Shown here piece by piece: positions 48,587 through 59,300 of a DNA stretch of 64,000 nucleotides. The notes under the pieces were generated by a model. The model saw only the letters and a list, made by a program, of their open reading frames with translations. It was not told the origin of the DNA and searched no databases. The stretch is from Flavobacterium aeripolare (GTDB lineage: Bacteria > Bacteroidota > Bacteroidia > Flavobacteriales > Flavobacteriaceae), in NCBI RefSeq assembly GCF_013294025.1, contig NZ_JABSNL010000006.1, positions 180,484 through 244,483 of the forward strand, read 5' to 3'. The position numbers and the translations under genes were made by a program. Numbering within the stretch: position 1 is the stretch's first letter; the number at the start of each line of letters is the position of its first letter.

Positions 48587-49561
48587 ATGATAATGAAATT
48601 AGTTTCTTCGTCCATACTGTTTTTTGTATTGCTGTCTTCAGCCACTATGTTCTCCCAAAAAATCATTACTACTATAGATGTCCCTAAAGTGATTGGACCA
48701 GACACTCTTTCTCATTGGGTTAAAAAAAATCGCATTGGATTTGATATCTCTGAAATTGCCTTTGTGAATTGGAATGCTGGTGGAACTAGCTCTATTTCTG
48801 GATTATTAAAAGGTAAATTTAATAGAGTATATACGAAAGACAATTACAACTGGACAAACGAATTAATTGTACGTTATGGCCTAAATAAACAAGATGGTAT
48901 TGAATTGCGAAAGACGGAAGATGTACTGCAGTTAAATTCTGCTTTAGGCTACCGCCACGACACTGTATCGAACTGGTATCATACAGCCAAATTTAATTTT
49001 TCTACCCAATTCACGGATGGGTATGCGTATCCAAATAAGGATATATCAGTATCAAGACCTTTTGCACCTGCGTACATTTTTTTAGGGCTTGGAGCAGAAT
49101 ATGCTACAAAAGACAAGCACAAATTACTTTACTTATCTCCTTTTACTTCCAAAATAACAATTGTGTCTGACCAAAGATTAGCTAATCAGGGCGCTTTTGG
49201 TGTAAAAAAAGCACTGTATGATCTGGATGGAAAATTAATTACGGAAGGAGAAAAATCAAAATTGGAACTTGGTTTTCTGTTAACTAGCTTTTATAAAAAA
49301 GAAATATTAAAAAACATCACTATTGAAAATAGAATTAGTTTGTATTCGGATTATATAAATAAATTTGGCAACATTGATGTTGATAATGACCTTTCGTTAG
49401 AATTAGTGGTAAACGAACATGTAAAAACAAACATTGGAATCCACATTATCTATGACGATGATATAAAAGCCAAAGAAGAAATCGGTGGAAAGCAGGTTAT
49501 CTTAGGCCCAAAAACACAATTAAAACAAGTTTTAGGAGTAGGAATCATCTATAATTTTTAG
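48587..49561 (+). CDS. DUF3078 family secreted beta-barrel-like protein
   Basis: 324 residues from ATG 48587 (MIMKLVSSSILFFVLLSS), giving a good signal peptide; an upstream in-frame ATG at 48560 adds nine poor residues. The mature protein matches the Bacteroidota DUF3078 type: NRIGFDISEIAFVNWNAGG, VRYGLNKQDG, RKTEDVLQLNSALGYRH and a C-terminal aromatic end (VLGVGIIYNF), suggesting an outer-membrane beta-barrel. Function unknown. It lies 270 bases after the MFS gene, with an imperfect inverted repeat (48397-48406 and 48448-48457) between them, so it may be a separate unit. Confidence 0.85.
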   Translation: MIMKLVSSSILFFVLLSSATMFSQKIITTIDVPKVIGPDTLSHWVKKNRIGFDISEIAFVNWNAGGTSSISGLLKGKFNRVYTKDNYNWTNELIVRYGLNKQDGIELRKTEDVLQLNSALGYRHDTVSNWYHTAKFNFSTQFTDGYAYPNKDISVSRPFAPAYIFLGLGAEYATKDKHKLLYLSPFTSKITIVSDQRLANQGAFGVKKALYDLDGKLITEGEKSKLELGFLLTSFYKKEILKNITIENRISLYSDYINKFGNIDVDNDLSLELVVNEHVKTNIGIHIIYDDDIKAKEEIGGKQVILGPKTQLKQVLGVGIIYNF

Positions 49562-50233
49562 TACAAGTTTTATTGATCTATTAATCTGCGATCTCATTAA
49601 GAATCACGACCCGAATCTACTAATTGTTGTTTATAGTGGTACAGTAGATATGCAAACAAAAAACACAGCTTAGGTTAAGCAACATCTTTGTGATTATTTT
49701 GATTGCTTAAACCTTCAATTACTAAATCTATACTAAATTTCCGTACGATGTAGAGAAAAAAAATGACACCAATTGTCTTCCAATGGCGTCATTTGTCGTT
49801 TGTGGAGTGACTGAGACTTCAATCGAACACCTGATTCCAATTTTAGCGTTGTTAGACAGTTGTGGTTTTTTTAGTGTAATTAATTGATTTACATGCATTT
49901 ATGTTTTTTATTTAGTAGGTATTTTTAATTTTAAGTGTTTTTTAGAAGGTTAAATTTCGGTCTAGATTCTTTAACTTTCATTCAAAATCATTTATCGGAT
50001 AAAACATTAAATGCAATAAAAAAAAAGAATTTAAGAAGTGAGAGGAAATACAGTTGAACACTGAATTGGTTTTTAAAATTTAGTTTAAGATTATGAGTTA
50101 CTGGTAAAGTCAAGTGATTAATTAATGTCTTTATTTCTGAGTATTACCAACATTTTAAAATTTTAACTAAAAAAAGCCTGTTTTTGAAAAATGTTGGCAC
50201 GTTTTAGATAACAGTCTATTAAATAGCGTGTTG
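49562..50233. other. Non-coding region with hairpin and tRNA-tail-like sequence
   Basis: No gene recognised. At 49761-49794 an imperfect hairpin (AATGACACCAATTG and CAATGGCGTCATT) is followed at 49801-49832 by a sequence which on the minus strand reads GTTCGATTGAAG and then CACTCCACA, like a degraded T-arm plus acceptor end of a tRNA. The order hairpin then tRNA tail is the same as at 5360-5418. The rest (to about 50230) is AT-rich with nothing recognisable. Confidence 0.4.
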
Positions 50234-50241
50234 TAATTTTG
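50234..50241 (+). promoter_or_regulatory. Candidate -7 promoter box before the MauE-like gene
   Basis: TAATTTTG is an exact match to the Bacteroidota -7 box TAnnTTTG, 75 bases upstream of the ATG at 50317. No TTG is seen at the usual spacing, so the promoter is likely but not certain. Confidence 0.4.
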
Positions 50242-50316
50242 TTTTCGTTCTAATTGCAAAGGATTGAATTATACTATTTCATAAATGCAATGGTTTAAAC
50301 TAAAACTACAGAAAAC

Positions 50317-51826
50317 ATGAAATTTAATGAAAGAATTAAGAATATAGTTCTAGAGACAATTTGCCTGCTATTTGTTCTTCTATTTGTCTATGCAGCAGTT
50401 AGCAAATTGCTGGATTTCGAGAACTTCCAAGTGCAACTGGGACAGTCTCCCTTATTAAGTAGTTTTCCAGTTGGGTGGCATGGACTGTTCCTGTTTTGGA
50501 ATTACTTATTTCTCTACTGATTATTTTTAATAGATGGAGAATCATAGGTCTTTTTGCTGCCTTTAGTCTTATGATTATGTTTACCACTTATATAGTAGTT
50601 ATTTTAAATTTTAGTTCTTTTGTACCTTGTTCATGCGGAGGAATTCTTGAAAAAATGGGTTGGTCAACTCACTTAATATTTAATGTTTTCTTTGTCGCTT
50701 TATCCGTTGTAGGAATCTGTATTCTTTCCAAAAAAAAAATATCCCAATTTAGTGCAAAGCCATATGCGATTTTTCTCTCACTGATTAGCACGGCAGTTTT
50801 AAGTACCGGTATCGTGGTCTTATTTTTTATTGTATCAGAAGATATTATGCATCATCGAAATAATTTTGTTCGTCGCTTCCCAGATGATGCTACAAAAGTT
50901 GGAGAAATTGATCTCGATTTTAATTCTTATTATTTTGCAGGGGCTGGTGAGGGCAAAATATATTTGGGGAATTATACAGCTCCTCTTCTAGTGACCACGA
51001 TGGATAAGTCTTTACTTAAAAAGAATGAATTTAAGATTCATCCTAATCGAACTGATTTTAAATTTCAATCTGTTCAAGTTCGCATTCTACCTCCAAATTT
51101 TTATCTTATTGATGGAACTGTACCAGTAGGAAAATAGCCGATTGGAATGCTAATTTATTATGGAACGGAGCAACTACTTTTTCTCATTACCAGCTTATTG
51201 ATTCCCTTAATTTAGTATTTCGATCCAATTACAATATAAAAGGCGAAAGTATTCTTGGAACCTTATATTTTGGAAGTTCTCCTAAAACATATTTTAATGC
51301 CAATCTTTTACAGAAACAGATTGATGGAATTTTTGATGTAGACGGCTATCTTCATTTTGACAAAGCCCTTAATCGGTTAGTTTATATCTATTTGTATCGC
51401 AACCAATTCATTGTTGCAGATCAGGCACTGAATATTAGCTATCGAGGTAAGACAATAGACACTATTAGTAAGGCTCAGATTAAAGTTGTTGACGTGACAA
51501 GTAGAAAAGAGCGCAAACTGGCAGCGCCCCCTTTAATGGTTAATAAGTCTAGTGCGGTTTCTAACAATTTACTGTTTGTCAATTCAGCATTAATTGGACA
51601 ATATGAACCTCTAGAAATGTGGGAGGAAGCAACTATCATTGATGTATACAATCTAAACACGAATACCTATGTAGGGAGCTTTTACATCTATGATTATGAT
51701 GATGAAAAGTTGAAGAACTTTTTTGTGCTGGATGATAATTTTTATGGATTTATAGGAAGTCATTTAGTTCAATATAAGTTAAACAAAGGATTACTATCAA
51801 CTAATGTAAATAACGATCAAAAGTAG
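50317..51826 (+). pseudogene. MauE/DoxX-like membrane protein gene broken by two single-base frameshifts
   Basis: Three overlapping frames read as one protein: residues from ATG 50317 (YAAVSKLLDFENFQVQLGQS), then VAWTVPVLELLISLLIIF from 50475, then ADWNANLLWNGATTFSHYQL from about 51137 to the TAG at 51824-51826. Inserting one G in the GGG run at 50473-50475 and one A in the AAAA run at 51132-51135 restores an exact 503-codon frame. The N-terminal 160 residues have four membrane helices and the Cys pair VPCSCGG of MauE-type redox proteins; the remaining part is a probable periplasmic domain of unknown type. Both lesions are in homopolymers, so assembly error is as likely as real decay. It precedes the DUF6520 gene. 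Confidence 0.8.
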
Positions 51827-51923
51827 AAAAGAATAATGTCTTTAAAATATACTGGCCAGTGTCGGGGGAACGATCGAAAACCTGTCAAAGAGTAGATCAA
51901 AAATAATTTTAATTTTATTAATT

Positions 51924-52205
51924 ATGAAAGCAAATTTTATCAAACAGGGTATTCCTGTTGCCGTATTTGCTCTTGCGGTAGCAGGGGCATTTACAACCAA
52001 TGCCATGAATGTGCGTTCTAAAACAGTAGCAACAGTTCAAGGGTATGTTAAACTTAATCCACAAGGAACGTCATGTGAACAACGTGATATGTGTTCAACT
52101 ATTAACAATGGAAACATTTGTACCGTAGGATTAGTACCAGGGGCTACGCCATTGTTTGCTAAAAATTCGGCAAATCAATGTACAGTAACGGTTTATAGAC
52201 CCTAG
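51924..52205 (+). CDS. DUF6520 family small exported protein
   Basis: 93 residues. Signal sequence KQGIPVAVFALAVAGAFTTN followed by AMNVRS, typical of the short DUF6520 proteins of Flavobacteria. The mature part has four Cys (SCEQRDMC, NICTV, QCTV), which could form two disulfides, and ends TVYRP. It lies 97 bases after the MauE-like gene, whose product could help form those disulfides, and ends at the shared terminator facing the S9 peptidase gene. Function unknown; a secreted peptide-like role is inference. Confidence 0.8.
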   Translation: MKANFIKQGIPVAVFALAVAGAFTTNAMNVRSKTVATVQGYVKLNPQGTSCEQRDMCSTINNGNICTVGLVPGATPLFAKNSANQCTVTVYRP

Positions 52206-52228
52206 TGTTTATTGTTAGTAGAAAAGGG

Positions 52229-52264
52229 CAATGCAGTTCCAGCAAAGGAACTGCATTGTTTTTT
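52229..52264. terminator. Bidirectional terminator between convergent operons
   Basis: CAATGCAGTTCC (52229-52240) and GGAACTGCATTG (52247-52258) make a perfect 12-base-pair stem with loop AGCAAA; TTTTTT follows on the plus strand and CCCTTTTC on the minus strand. The plus-strand T-run overlaps the stop codon of the S9 peptidase gene. Confidence 0.88.
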
Positions 52265-54950
52265 ACTGGGGAATGTTCCCTTTTTTCAAGGACGACACAG
52301 ACTCTTTTTTGTCCTTTAAATAATAATCGAACCACTGTTCAATTCGTTGGGTTAAGTCTTCTTGATGTTTTTTTTCCATTAAAACATGATTTGCTCCGGG
52401 ATAGAGTAACATGGTATTTATTTTACCAAGGCGTCTCAGTGCCAGATAAAATTCTATAGTTTGATTATGATCTATCTGGCCGTCTTGATCACCTGCCCAA
52501 GACAATAGTGGTGTATTTACTTTATCTGCATGATAAAGTGGGGAGTTTCTTAAATATGCGGGGTAATCCTCATATAAAGATTTACCTATTCTTAGTTGTC
52601 CAAACTCATAATGGTAGAAATTAGGTATTCCATATCCTGGGACAACCCAAAGGTAACCATTAACAAAATCAGTAATAGCGGCCCCAGCCACCGCTGCTGC
52701 AAACATATCAGTTTGGGTAATTATATAATCCGTTTCATATCCTCCATAGGAATGACCAGTGATACCTATTCGGGATCTGTCAATAGATTCACTATCAATG
52801 ACTTTTTTAGTAGCTGATACGACACAATCTACTGCTGAAGGTCCTGGATTTTCAATTTCATAAACAATATCAGGTAAAAAAACAAAATATCCATTTGATG
52901 TAAAATTGCTAATATTAAATCCTGTCGGGTTGTTCTGAGATGGGTTTACATATTTATACAATTCTTTCGATTGCTTTTCGTATAAATGTACAATCATAGG
53001 ATATTTGATTTGGGAATTATAATTGGCAGGATAAAATAATACACCATTCAGAATAGTGCCTTTAGAATTGGTATAGCTAATGAGCTTAGACCGTCCCCAA
53101 TTGTATTTAAAATGCTGTGGATTGCTTTGAAAGAGTACTTTCTCTTTTGAATTTGAGTTCTGTTTAAAAAGTAATCTCGGAGGGAAATTATAGTTTTCTT
53201 CTTGATACACATAACAGTCATTATTTTGACCAGTTAGGAGTCGGCTGGTATGCATTTTTTTATCCAATAAAGGTTGTACTCCATTTTTTTTATCCCAAAA
53301 ACAATATCCCTTATGTTCCAATGCTTCGGTTTTTAGCACTAATCTTTCAGAGGGTTGGTACATAATTTTATACCCACCATCGTAATTCATTTTGTCATAA
53401 AGCTGTGGTGATTGAGGTGCGATTCTATAAGTAGTTTTGTTTTCTCGACCTTTGGTCAGTCTACGGGCACTTGATCCATCGAGTGCAATACTCCAAATGT
53501 CATACTTATCATATACAAGAAGTGTATTATCTGCTTGTATCCATGCTGGGTTACCAAAAGGAGATGCCTCTTCGGGCCAGTCTGATTCGTTATCTGAGAA
53601 AAACACACCAAGTTCCTTGGTAAGATTTCTATGTAATCCACGAGTTATATCATAAATCCACCAATCCTTATTTTTAAAATAGGCAATATGTTTTTCGAAA
53701 ATAGAAATCGAAGTCCCTCCACCTGTTGATTGGTTTTGCAATACTAATTTTCGCTCTCCTGTTTCCAGATTCAAAATATAAATATCCAAGGGAGCATCAC
53801 GGTTTTCTTGTGGTTCATACGTAGCTGGGTTGTAGATAAAAGCATATTTCTGGTCTCCACTTAACATCATTTTAGGAAATTCATTATCAGTAATGGGGCT
53901 AAAGCGGTTCTGCTGAGGCCACCATACAGCCACTTTGGCTATTTTATTCCAATTATCATTGTTTACTTTGACAGGATAAAGAAATTTGTCATCTGCATTC
54001 CAAATTTGCGTTTGCAAAGGGTCAATAGGAGCTGTCGTTTTTTCCATTCCAAAGAATATACGCCTGCCATCATCAGAAATGCTAAGTTTTTCAAAAGAGG
54101 AAGAGAAAATTTTCATATTTGCTGGAAAAATATCTTGTATAGATGGATTAAAAGTATATAATTTAGCTTGTTCTATATCATAATAGCCTACTGAAGTGGA
54201 TTCTGTTTTTTTATCATTCTCTAAAGGGTGCTTTATAAAAGCAACAGACTTTCCGTTTTTTTGCCAAGTAATATCGGAGTAGTCACAAGCTGCGGTTGTA
54301 TTAGCGATTACTGAGGTAGTTTTATCCCTTAAGTTGAAGAGGGAAATTATCGTATGGTTTCCTGACTTTGAAGTATAAACAAGGCCATCATTCTGCTGAT
54401 TATACCAGTACTTGTCCACATCTTCTAGAATAAGGGATTTACCAGTTGCCAGATTTTTTAGCTGCAGCTGTTTTTTCTCATGGTTAACTTTTTTCAATAT
54501 GAGTATATCTTTGGTGTAAACGCTCAAATCATATTGAACTACTTTTTCTATATTCTCTTGTTTTGAGGTAAGTAAATCAGTGATTTTTAGTTCTCCATTT
54601 GGACTTTTTATCAAAAACCATTTATCTGCGTAAAATTTTCCTCCACTTGCGCCAGGAAAAGTAAAGGTTTTTGAATTAGTACTGTTCTTAACAAATAGAG
54701 TATCGTTGCCATTTTGATAAGACAGCGAATAACTAATCCATTTTGCATTTTCAGAGAGTTTTTGCAAGGTGAGATAACTCCATAAAGAATAATCGGCAGC
54801 TATAAGTTCTTTTTTATTGTTGTTTTGTGCAGTCCCAGGGCATGAAATCAAAAGGAGTATCAGACCTACAAAGTACGCCTTTATTCCAGTTAGATATCTA
54901 ACAGAAGTATGAGTTATATTTTCTATAGTATATTGCATTTTAATAGCCAT
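52263..54950 (-). CDS. S9-family prolyl-oligopeptidase-like serine peptidase
   Basis: 895 residues with a hydrophobic export signal (YFVGLILLLISCPGTAQ, possible lipobox Cys). The N-terminal 600 residues form the beta-propeller gate (for example GRRIFFGMEKTTAPIDPLQT and GGTSISIFEKHIAYFKNK); the C-terminal alpha/beta-hydrolase has Ser734 in GITGHSYGGYETDYI, Asp in SWAGDQDGQIDHNQT and His in PGANHVLMEKK. It cuts short peptides, probably after Pro or similar residues, in the periplasm. Its start overlaps the SusD gene by 11 bases, so it is translated with SusC/SusD, and likely degrades the peptide they import. Confidence 0.93.
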   Translation of the reverse strand: MAIKMQYTIENITHTSVRYLTGIKAYFVGLILLLISCPGTAQNNNKKELIAADYSLWSYLTLQKLSENAKWISYSLSYQNGNDTLFVKNSTNSKTFTFPGASGGKFYADKWFLIKSPNGELKITDLLTSKQENIEKVVQYDLSVYTKDILILKKVNHEKKQLQLKNLATGKSLILEDVDKYWYNQQNDGLVYTSKSGNHTIISLFNLRDKTTSVIANTTAACDYSDITWQKNGKSVAFIKHPLENDKKTESTSVGYYDIEQAKLYTFNPSIQDIFPANMKIFSSSFEKLSISDDGRRIFFGMEKTTAPIDPLQTQIWNADDKFLYPVKVNNDNWNKIAKVAVWWPQQNRFSPITDNEFPKMMLSGDQKYAFIYNPATYEPQENRDAPLDIYILNLETGERKLVLQNQSTGGGTSISIFEKHIAYFKNKDWWIYDITRGLHRNLTKELGVFFSDNESDWPEEASPFGNPAWIQADNTLLVYDKYDIWSIALDGSSARRLTKGRENKTTYRIAPQSPQLYDKMNYDGGYKIMYQPSERLVLKTEALEHKGYCFWDKKNGVQPLLDKKMHTSRLLTGQNNDCYVYQEENYNFPPRLLFKQNSNSKEKVLFQSNPQHFKYNWGRSKLISYTNSKGTILNGVLFYPANYNSQIKYPMIVHLYEKQSKELYKYVNPSQNNPTGFNISNFTSNGYFVFLPDIVYEIENPGPSAVDCVVSATKKVIDSESIDRSRIGITGHSYGGYETDYIITQTDMFAAAVAGAAITDFVNGYLWVVPGYGIPNFYHYEFGQLRIGKSLYEDYPAYLRNSPLYHADKVNTPLLSWAGDQDGQIDHNQTIEFYLALRRLGKINTMLLYPGANHVLMEKKHQEDLTQRIEQWFDYYLKDKKESVSSLKKGNIPQ

Positions 54951-56367
54951 TATTTTGTGGATTCAGATTGGGATTTAATGAAATTTCCGATTCAGGTAAG
55001 GGGAACAACCTATCCGTAGTATTCCATCCTGGTTTTACGACTGTTAATGCGGCATCGAGTTGGTTTGTTCTTTTAAGGTCAAAGAAGCGATGCCCCATTT
55101 CGGTAAAAAGTTCCACCTTTCTCTCCTGCAATAAAGCAGTAAGAATATCCGATTTACTCAGAGCAGTAGTGTTCGCTAGGCCTGCAGTATTTCTAATTTT
55201 GTTCAAATCTTCTTTCGCTCCAATAAGATCCCCTTGTTGCGCTCGTGCTTCACCACGAATCAAGTATTGCTCTGCTAAACGAAATACGACAGAGTATTCC
55301 ATTGCTCCCAAAGTATTTGATTTTTGACGATACTTATTGACATGAGACCAGCTATCACTTCCGTTTGTTATTGTTTTTACCCAATGAATCTTCCGTTGAT
55401 CCCCAATTTCAAAATCATTTAGGAGTTGATCACTCAAAGCAACAGTGGGCGGCGGTCCTGAGGTAAAGATGAAAGTTTCTCCTTCCTGCGTATTTTGCCC
55501 ATCGGTACGAGGCATAAATTGCCAAATAGTGGTACTACTTTCTTTTAAGAAGATGGCCTCCAGATTATTTTCCCAAGGATATACTCCGGTATTATTGATG
55601 AGGTACGAAGCGGTATCGGCTGCTTCTGCCCATGAGCTATTATAAAGATAGACCCTTGCTAATAGTGACATGGCCACAGACTTATTAGGACGTACCCGAT
55701 CGGTAGAAATATAGTTGTCCGATAGCAATGAAGCAGAAAGTTGTAAATCACTGATGATGTGGGAATACAGCTCCGAATAAGGCATTCTGTGTGCCACTTT
55801 ATTTAACTGATAATTCGTTGTCGTAATGTAGGGCACGTCACCGTATAGATTTAGAAGATAAAAAGTAAGTAAGGATCTTACAAATAATGCTTCGCCAGTA
55901 AGTTGGTCTTTGTCCACTTTAGCCAATACAGTAGAAGCGCTAACCCCTTCGATAATTGCATTCGCAGCATAAATTTGGCTGTAGCTGCTGCTCCACCAAC
56001 TAAAAATTTCGGTATTAGAAGCAAGGATGCTGTTGTTGTAAAAATTTCGGGTCGTTCCAGAAATACCGCCATAATAATCAAGTTCATCTGCATAGTTCCC
56101 AAGTTCATTGGATAGCCCTGAAACATTCCCGCTTAAAATGCCTGTATCTCTCATTTTGGCATAAATACTCACCATAGCCGCATTGGCTGTAGCCTTGTCC
56201 TGAAAAACGGCGCTTGCCGTAAGTTGTGATGTTGGGAGTTCCACATCGACAAAATTATCACAGCTACTCAGAAGCAGACTAAATGCAAGGAATGGGATAA
56301 GCAATCTATTGGTTACTATTCCAGCTTTACCTTGCTGGATAAATCGGAAAAATGATATTTGTTTCAT
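54940..56367 (-). CDS. SusD/RagB-like lipoprotein of the S9 peptidase operon
   Basis: 475 residues; lipoprotein signal with Cys36 (LLLSSCDNFVDVELP). TPR-type SusD text: NAAMVSIYAKMRDTG, EALFVRSLLTFYLLNLYGDV, SLLARVYLYNSSWAEAADTA, LAEQYLIRGEARAQQGDL and the C-terminal HRFFDLKRTNQLD with a YPLPESEI-like RLFPLPESEISLNPNL. It lies 19 bases after SusC and overlaps the S9 gene. SusC/SusD pairs with a peptidase suggest a protein- or peptide-using system, inferred from context. Confidence 0.94.
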   Translation of the reverse strand: MKQISFFRFIQQGKAGIVTNRLLIPFLAFSLLLSSCDNFVDVELPTSQLTASAVFQDKATANAAMVSIYAKMRDTGILSGNVSGLSNELGNYADELDYYGGISGTTRNFYNNSILASNTEIFSWWSSSYSQIYAANAIIEGVSASTVLAKVDKDQLTGEALFVRSLLTFYLLNLYGDVPYITTTNYQLNKVAHRMPYSELYSHIISDLQLSASLLSDNYISTDRVRPNKSVAMSLLARVYLYNSSWAEAADTASYLINNTGVYPWENNLEAIFLKESSTTIWQFMPRTDGQNTQEGETFIFTSGPPPTVALSDQLLNDFEIGDQRKIHWVKTITNGSDSWSHVNKYRQKSNTLGAMEYSVVFRLAEQYLIRGEARAQQGDLIGAKEDLNKIRNTAGLANTTALSKSDILTALLQERKVELFTEMGHRFFDLKRTNQLDAALTVVKPGWNTTDRLFPLPESEISLNPNLNPQNNGY

Positions 56368-56386
56368 AATGTTTGAAATTAAAGGG

Positions 56387-59300
56387 TTAAAAAGTAAGTT
56401 GGATTCCAGTCGTAAATACTTTTAAAGGCGGGAGACTTGAACTAAATCTGGACTCGGGGTCTGCTCCGCGATACGAGGTAATGGTAAGCAAGTTTTGACC
56501 TTGAAATACGAATCGGCAATTGATACCTTTGATCCATTGTTGCGGAACAGTATAGGACAAGGACAAATTTTTGAGACGAATATAGGATGCGTCTACAATC
56601 ATGGCGTCACTGGAGTAAAAATTGTAAAATGCGGACACTGCTACACCATTTACTCCTGTAGTATATTGTTGATAAAGCGCACTGTCTCCTGAATTTTGCC
56701 AATGATCAACAACTGTTGCTGGCTGATTTATCATCGTCCCAGGTATTCCCGTAGTATAAGATCCACTGTAATTTAGTTGCTTGACCCCCTGAAACAAAAA
56801 ATCCAATTGCCAGTTTTTATAGGTAATTGTATTTTGAAACCCTCCAAAATATTTTGGATTCAAATCACGGATGGACTGTTTGTCCTCTGCCGCCGTAAGT
56901 GAGCCATCATTATTAAAATCCTCAAATTGATAGATACCGGTTGCCGGATCAATACCCGTATAATGGTATACTTTTTTAATATTTAAAGGCTTACCTATTA
57001 CAAATTGATTCTCGTATGTTGACCCTTTAAGATTGGGAAAAGACAATAGTTTATTACGCGAGATTGTCAAATTAAAACTGCTGGTCCAGATAAAGGACTG
57101 TTTTTGAAAATTAATGGTACGTAATGTTAACTCGATTCCTCTGTTTTGTACTGTTGCGTCTAAGTTTGCTTGTAAGGAATTAAACCCGGTTGTTGCAGGG
57201 AGTGGAATTCCCACTAATTGGTTTGAAGATTGATTGTTATACCAGCCTGCTGTTAAAAAAATTCGGTCTTGTATAAAACCGGTTTCTAATGCGAATTCTA
57301 ATTTTTTATTGGTCTCCCATCCAAAATTGGGATTAAACAAGCGTATTGGTTCCAGTCCGACAACTCCCCCATAATTGTTTCCAGAAGAGCCGTAAGTATC
57401 TAAAAACTGATAATCCCCAATTTGGTCATTTCCTGTAGTACCATAACTAGCCCTAAGTTTTCCAAAACTTAAAAAAGGAAGATTATCTTTTATAAAATTG
57501 GTATTGGAAAACAACCATGCACTTCCAATCGCTCCAAAAGTGGAAAACTGTTTCTGTGCACCAAATCTACTTGAACCGTCCCTTCTAGCAGTAAAATTGA
57601 GGATGTATTGGTTCGCCCATGAGAAGTTAACCCTACCAAAGAACGCTTGATATTTGTAAACGTATTCCTCATGCAAAAGATCATATACATTAAAGGCGGA
57701 GGAAAGATTATAAAGCAGACTATTGCTACTAAATCCGTTTGCCTCTTGTACTAGTTGAAGGGTCTTCTGCTGTTGGAAAGTACTTCCCAATAGCACTTCT
57801 GTTTTCCCTTTGCCAAATTCTTTTTTCCATGATATTTGGGGCTCGATGATCCATGATTTTCTGTTCGTGGTATTGACATAAATAGATGAATATTCACTTC
57901 CTACTTCATAGGCAGGATCATACAAAGTAGAAGGTTGTGTGCGGCTATCATCAAAACGAGTATCTGTAAAACCAATACTTGTTTTAGCAATTAAATGGGG
58001 GAGGATGTTGTAAGACAACAAGCTGTTGACAAATAAGTCATTGGTGCGGGATATATATTTTCCATTTAGGTTAGCAAGAGGATTATTCCAGGTACTGTTT
58101 TCCCAGTTTAAATTTCCCTGCGCATCATACAAAGCTGGTGCATTAGGCGGAAGAAGAATGGCTTGTTGCGTAATATCAATCCCTGGTTGGTTGTTTTCCT
58201 GTGCGGTATAACCCATCGAAAAATTGAGTCTAAATTTTTTGTTTTCTGATTCCTGACTCAGTTGAGAGTGTATATTTCCTTTTTTATAATTAGAATCGCC
58301 AGGAAAAACGGTTGTTTCTTTGTGAAAGTTTCCATTGATGATGAATTGCGTTTGTGACGATCCGCCTGAGACGGATGATTGCAAATCAGTAAACTCAGCA
58401 GTTCCTCCAACAAATGTCTTTTGCCAATCAGTATAGCGATTTTGATCCCAAGTACCGTTAACATCATAATCAGAATAACCATAGGGAATACCATCATTAA
58501 CAAATGCTTCTTTTCGCATTTGCAAGTATTGCAAGGTATTCATCAAATCCATCAGTCGGGTGACTTTCCCAAAACCAGTAGAAACATTCGTAGTGAATTT
58601 TGTTTTGCCTTCTTTGCCTTTTTTAGTAGTTACGAGTACCACACCATTAGCGCCACGGGATCCATAAATGGCTGTTGCATCAGCATCTTTAAGGACTTCA
58701 ATACTTTCGATATCTCCGGGATTGATGCTGTTTAGTGGACTGATTCCGCCAGGCAGGACTGTACCAGTTAAATCAGAACCTAGCGCTTCTGAAGCATAAG
58801 GAACACCGTCAATGATGTAAAGAGGCTTGTTTCCATCAGCGCGCAAACTGTTTTGTCCTCTAATCTGGATGTCAAAACTACCGCCAGACACTCCAGTATT
58901 TTGCGTGATACTAACTCCAGCCATTCTTCCCTGCATAGCTGCCAGTACATTAGTTACAGGCTGTTTTTCTATGTCTTTTGCTGTAATTCTGGCAATACTA
59001 CCAGTACGTTCGCTTTCCTTGACGGAATAGTATCCCGCATTGACGCGTACTTCTTGAAGCGTTGTGGCATCTTCTTGCAAAACGATATCAATCATTTTAA
59101 GCGCATTGATTGGCATAGAGACCGTCTTATACCCCATAAAGGAATAGACTAGCGTAGCGCTAGGGGAAGCCGCTATTTGATATTTCCCATCAAAGTCTGT
59201 AATGACAGCCGTATTTGTTCCTTTGATAGTAACCGTTACGCCTGGTAATGGGCCATTAGAATCTGTAATGGTGCCGCTTACTTGATGGGTTTGAAGGTTG

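Noticed and set aside
54968..55327. 119-codon plus-strand frame
   Set aside because: Antisense shadow of the SusD gene of the S9 operon.
58379..59152. Plus-strand frames of 67-118 codons
   Set aside because: Antisense shadows of the SusC gene; no own start signals.
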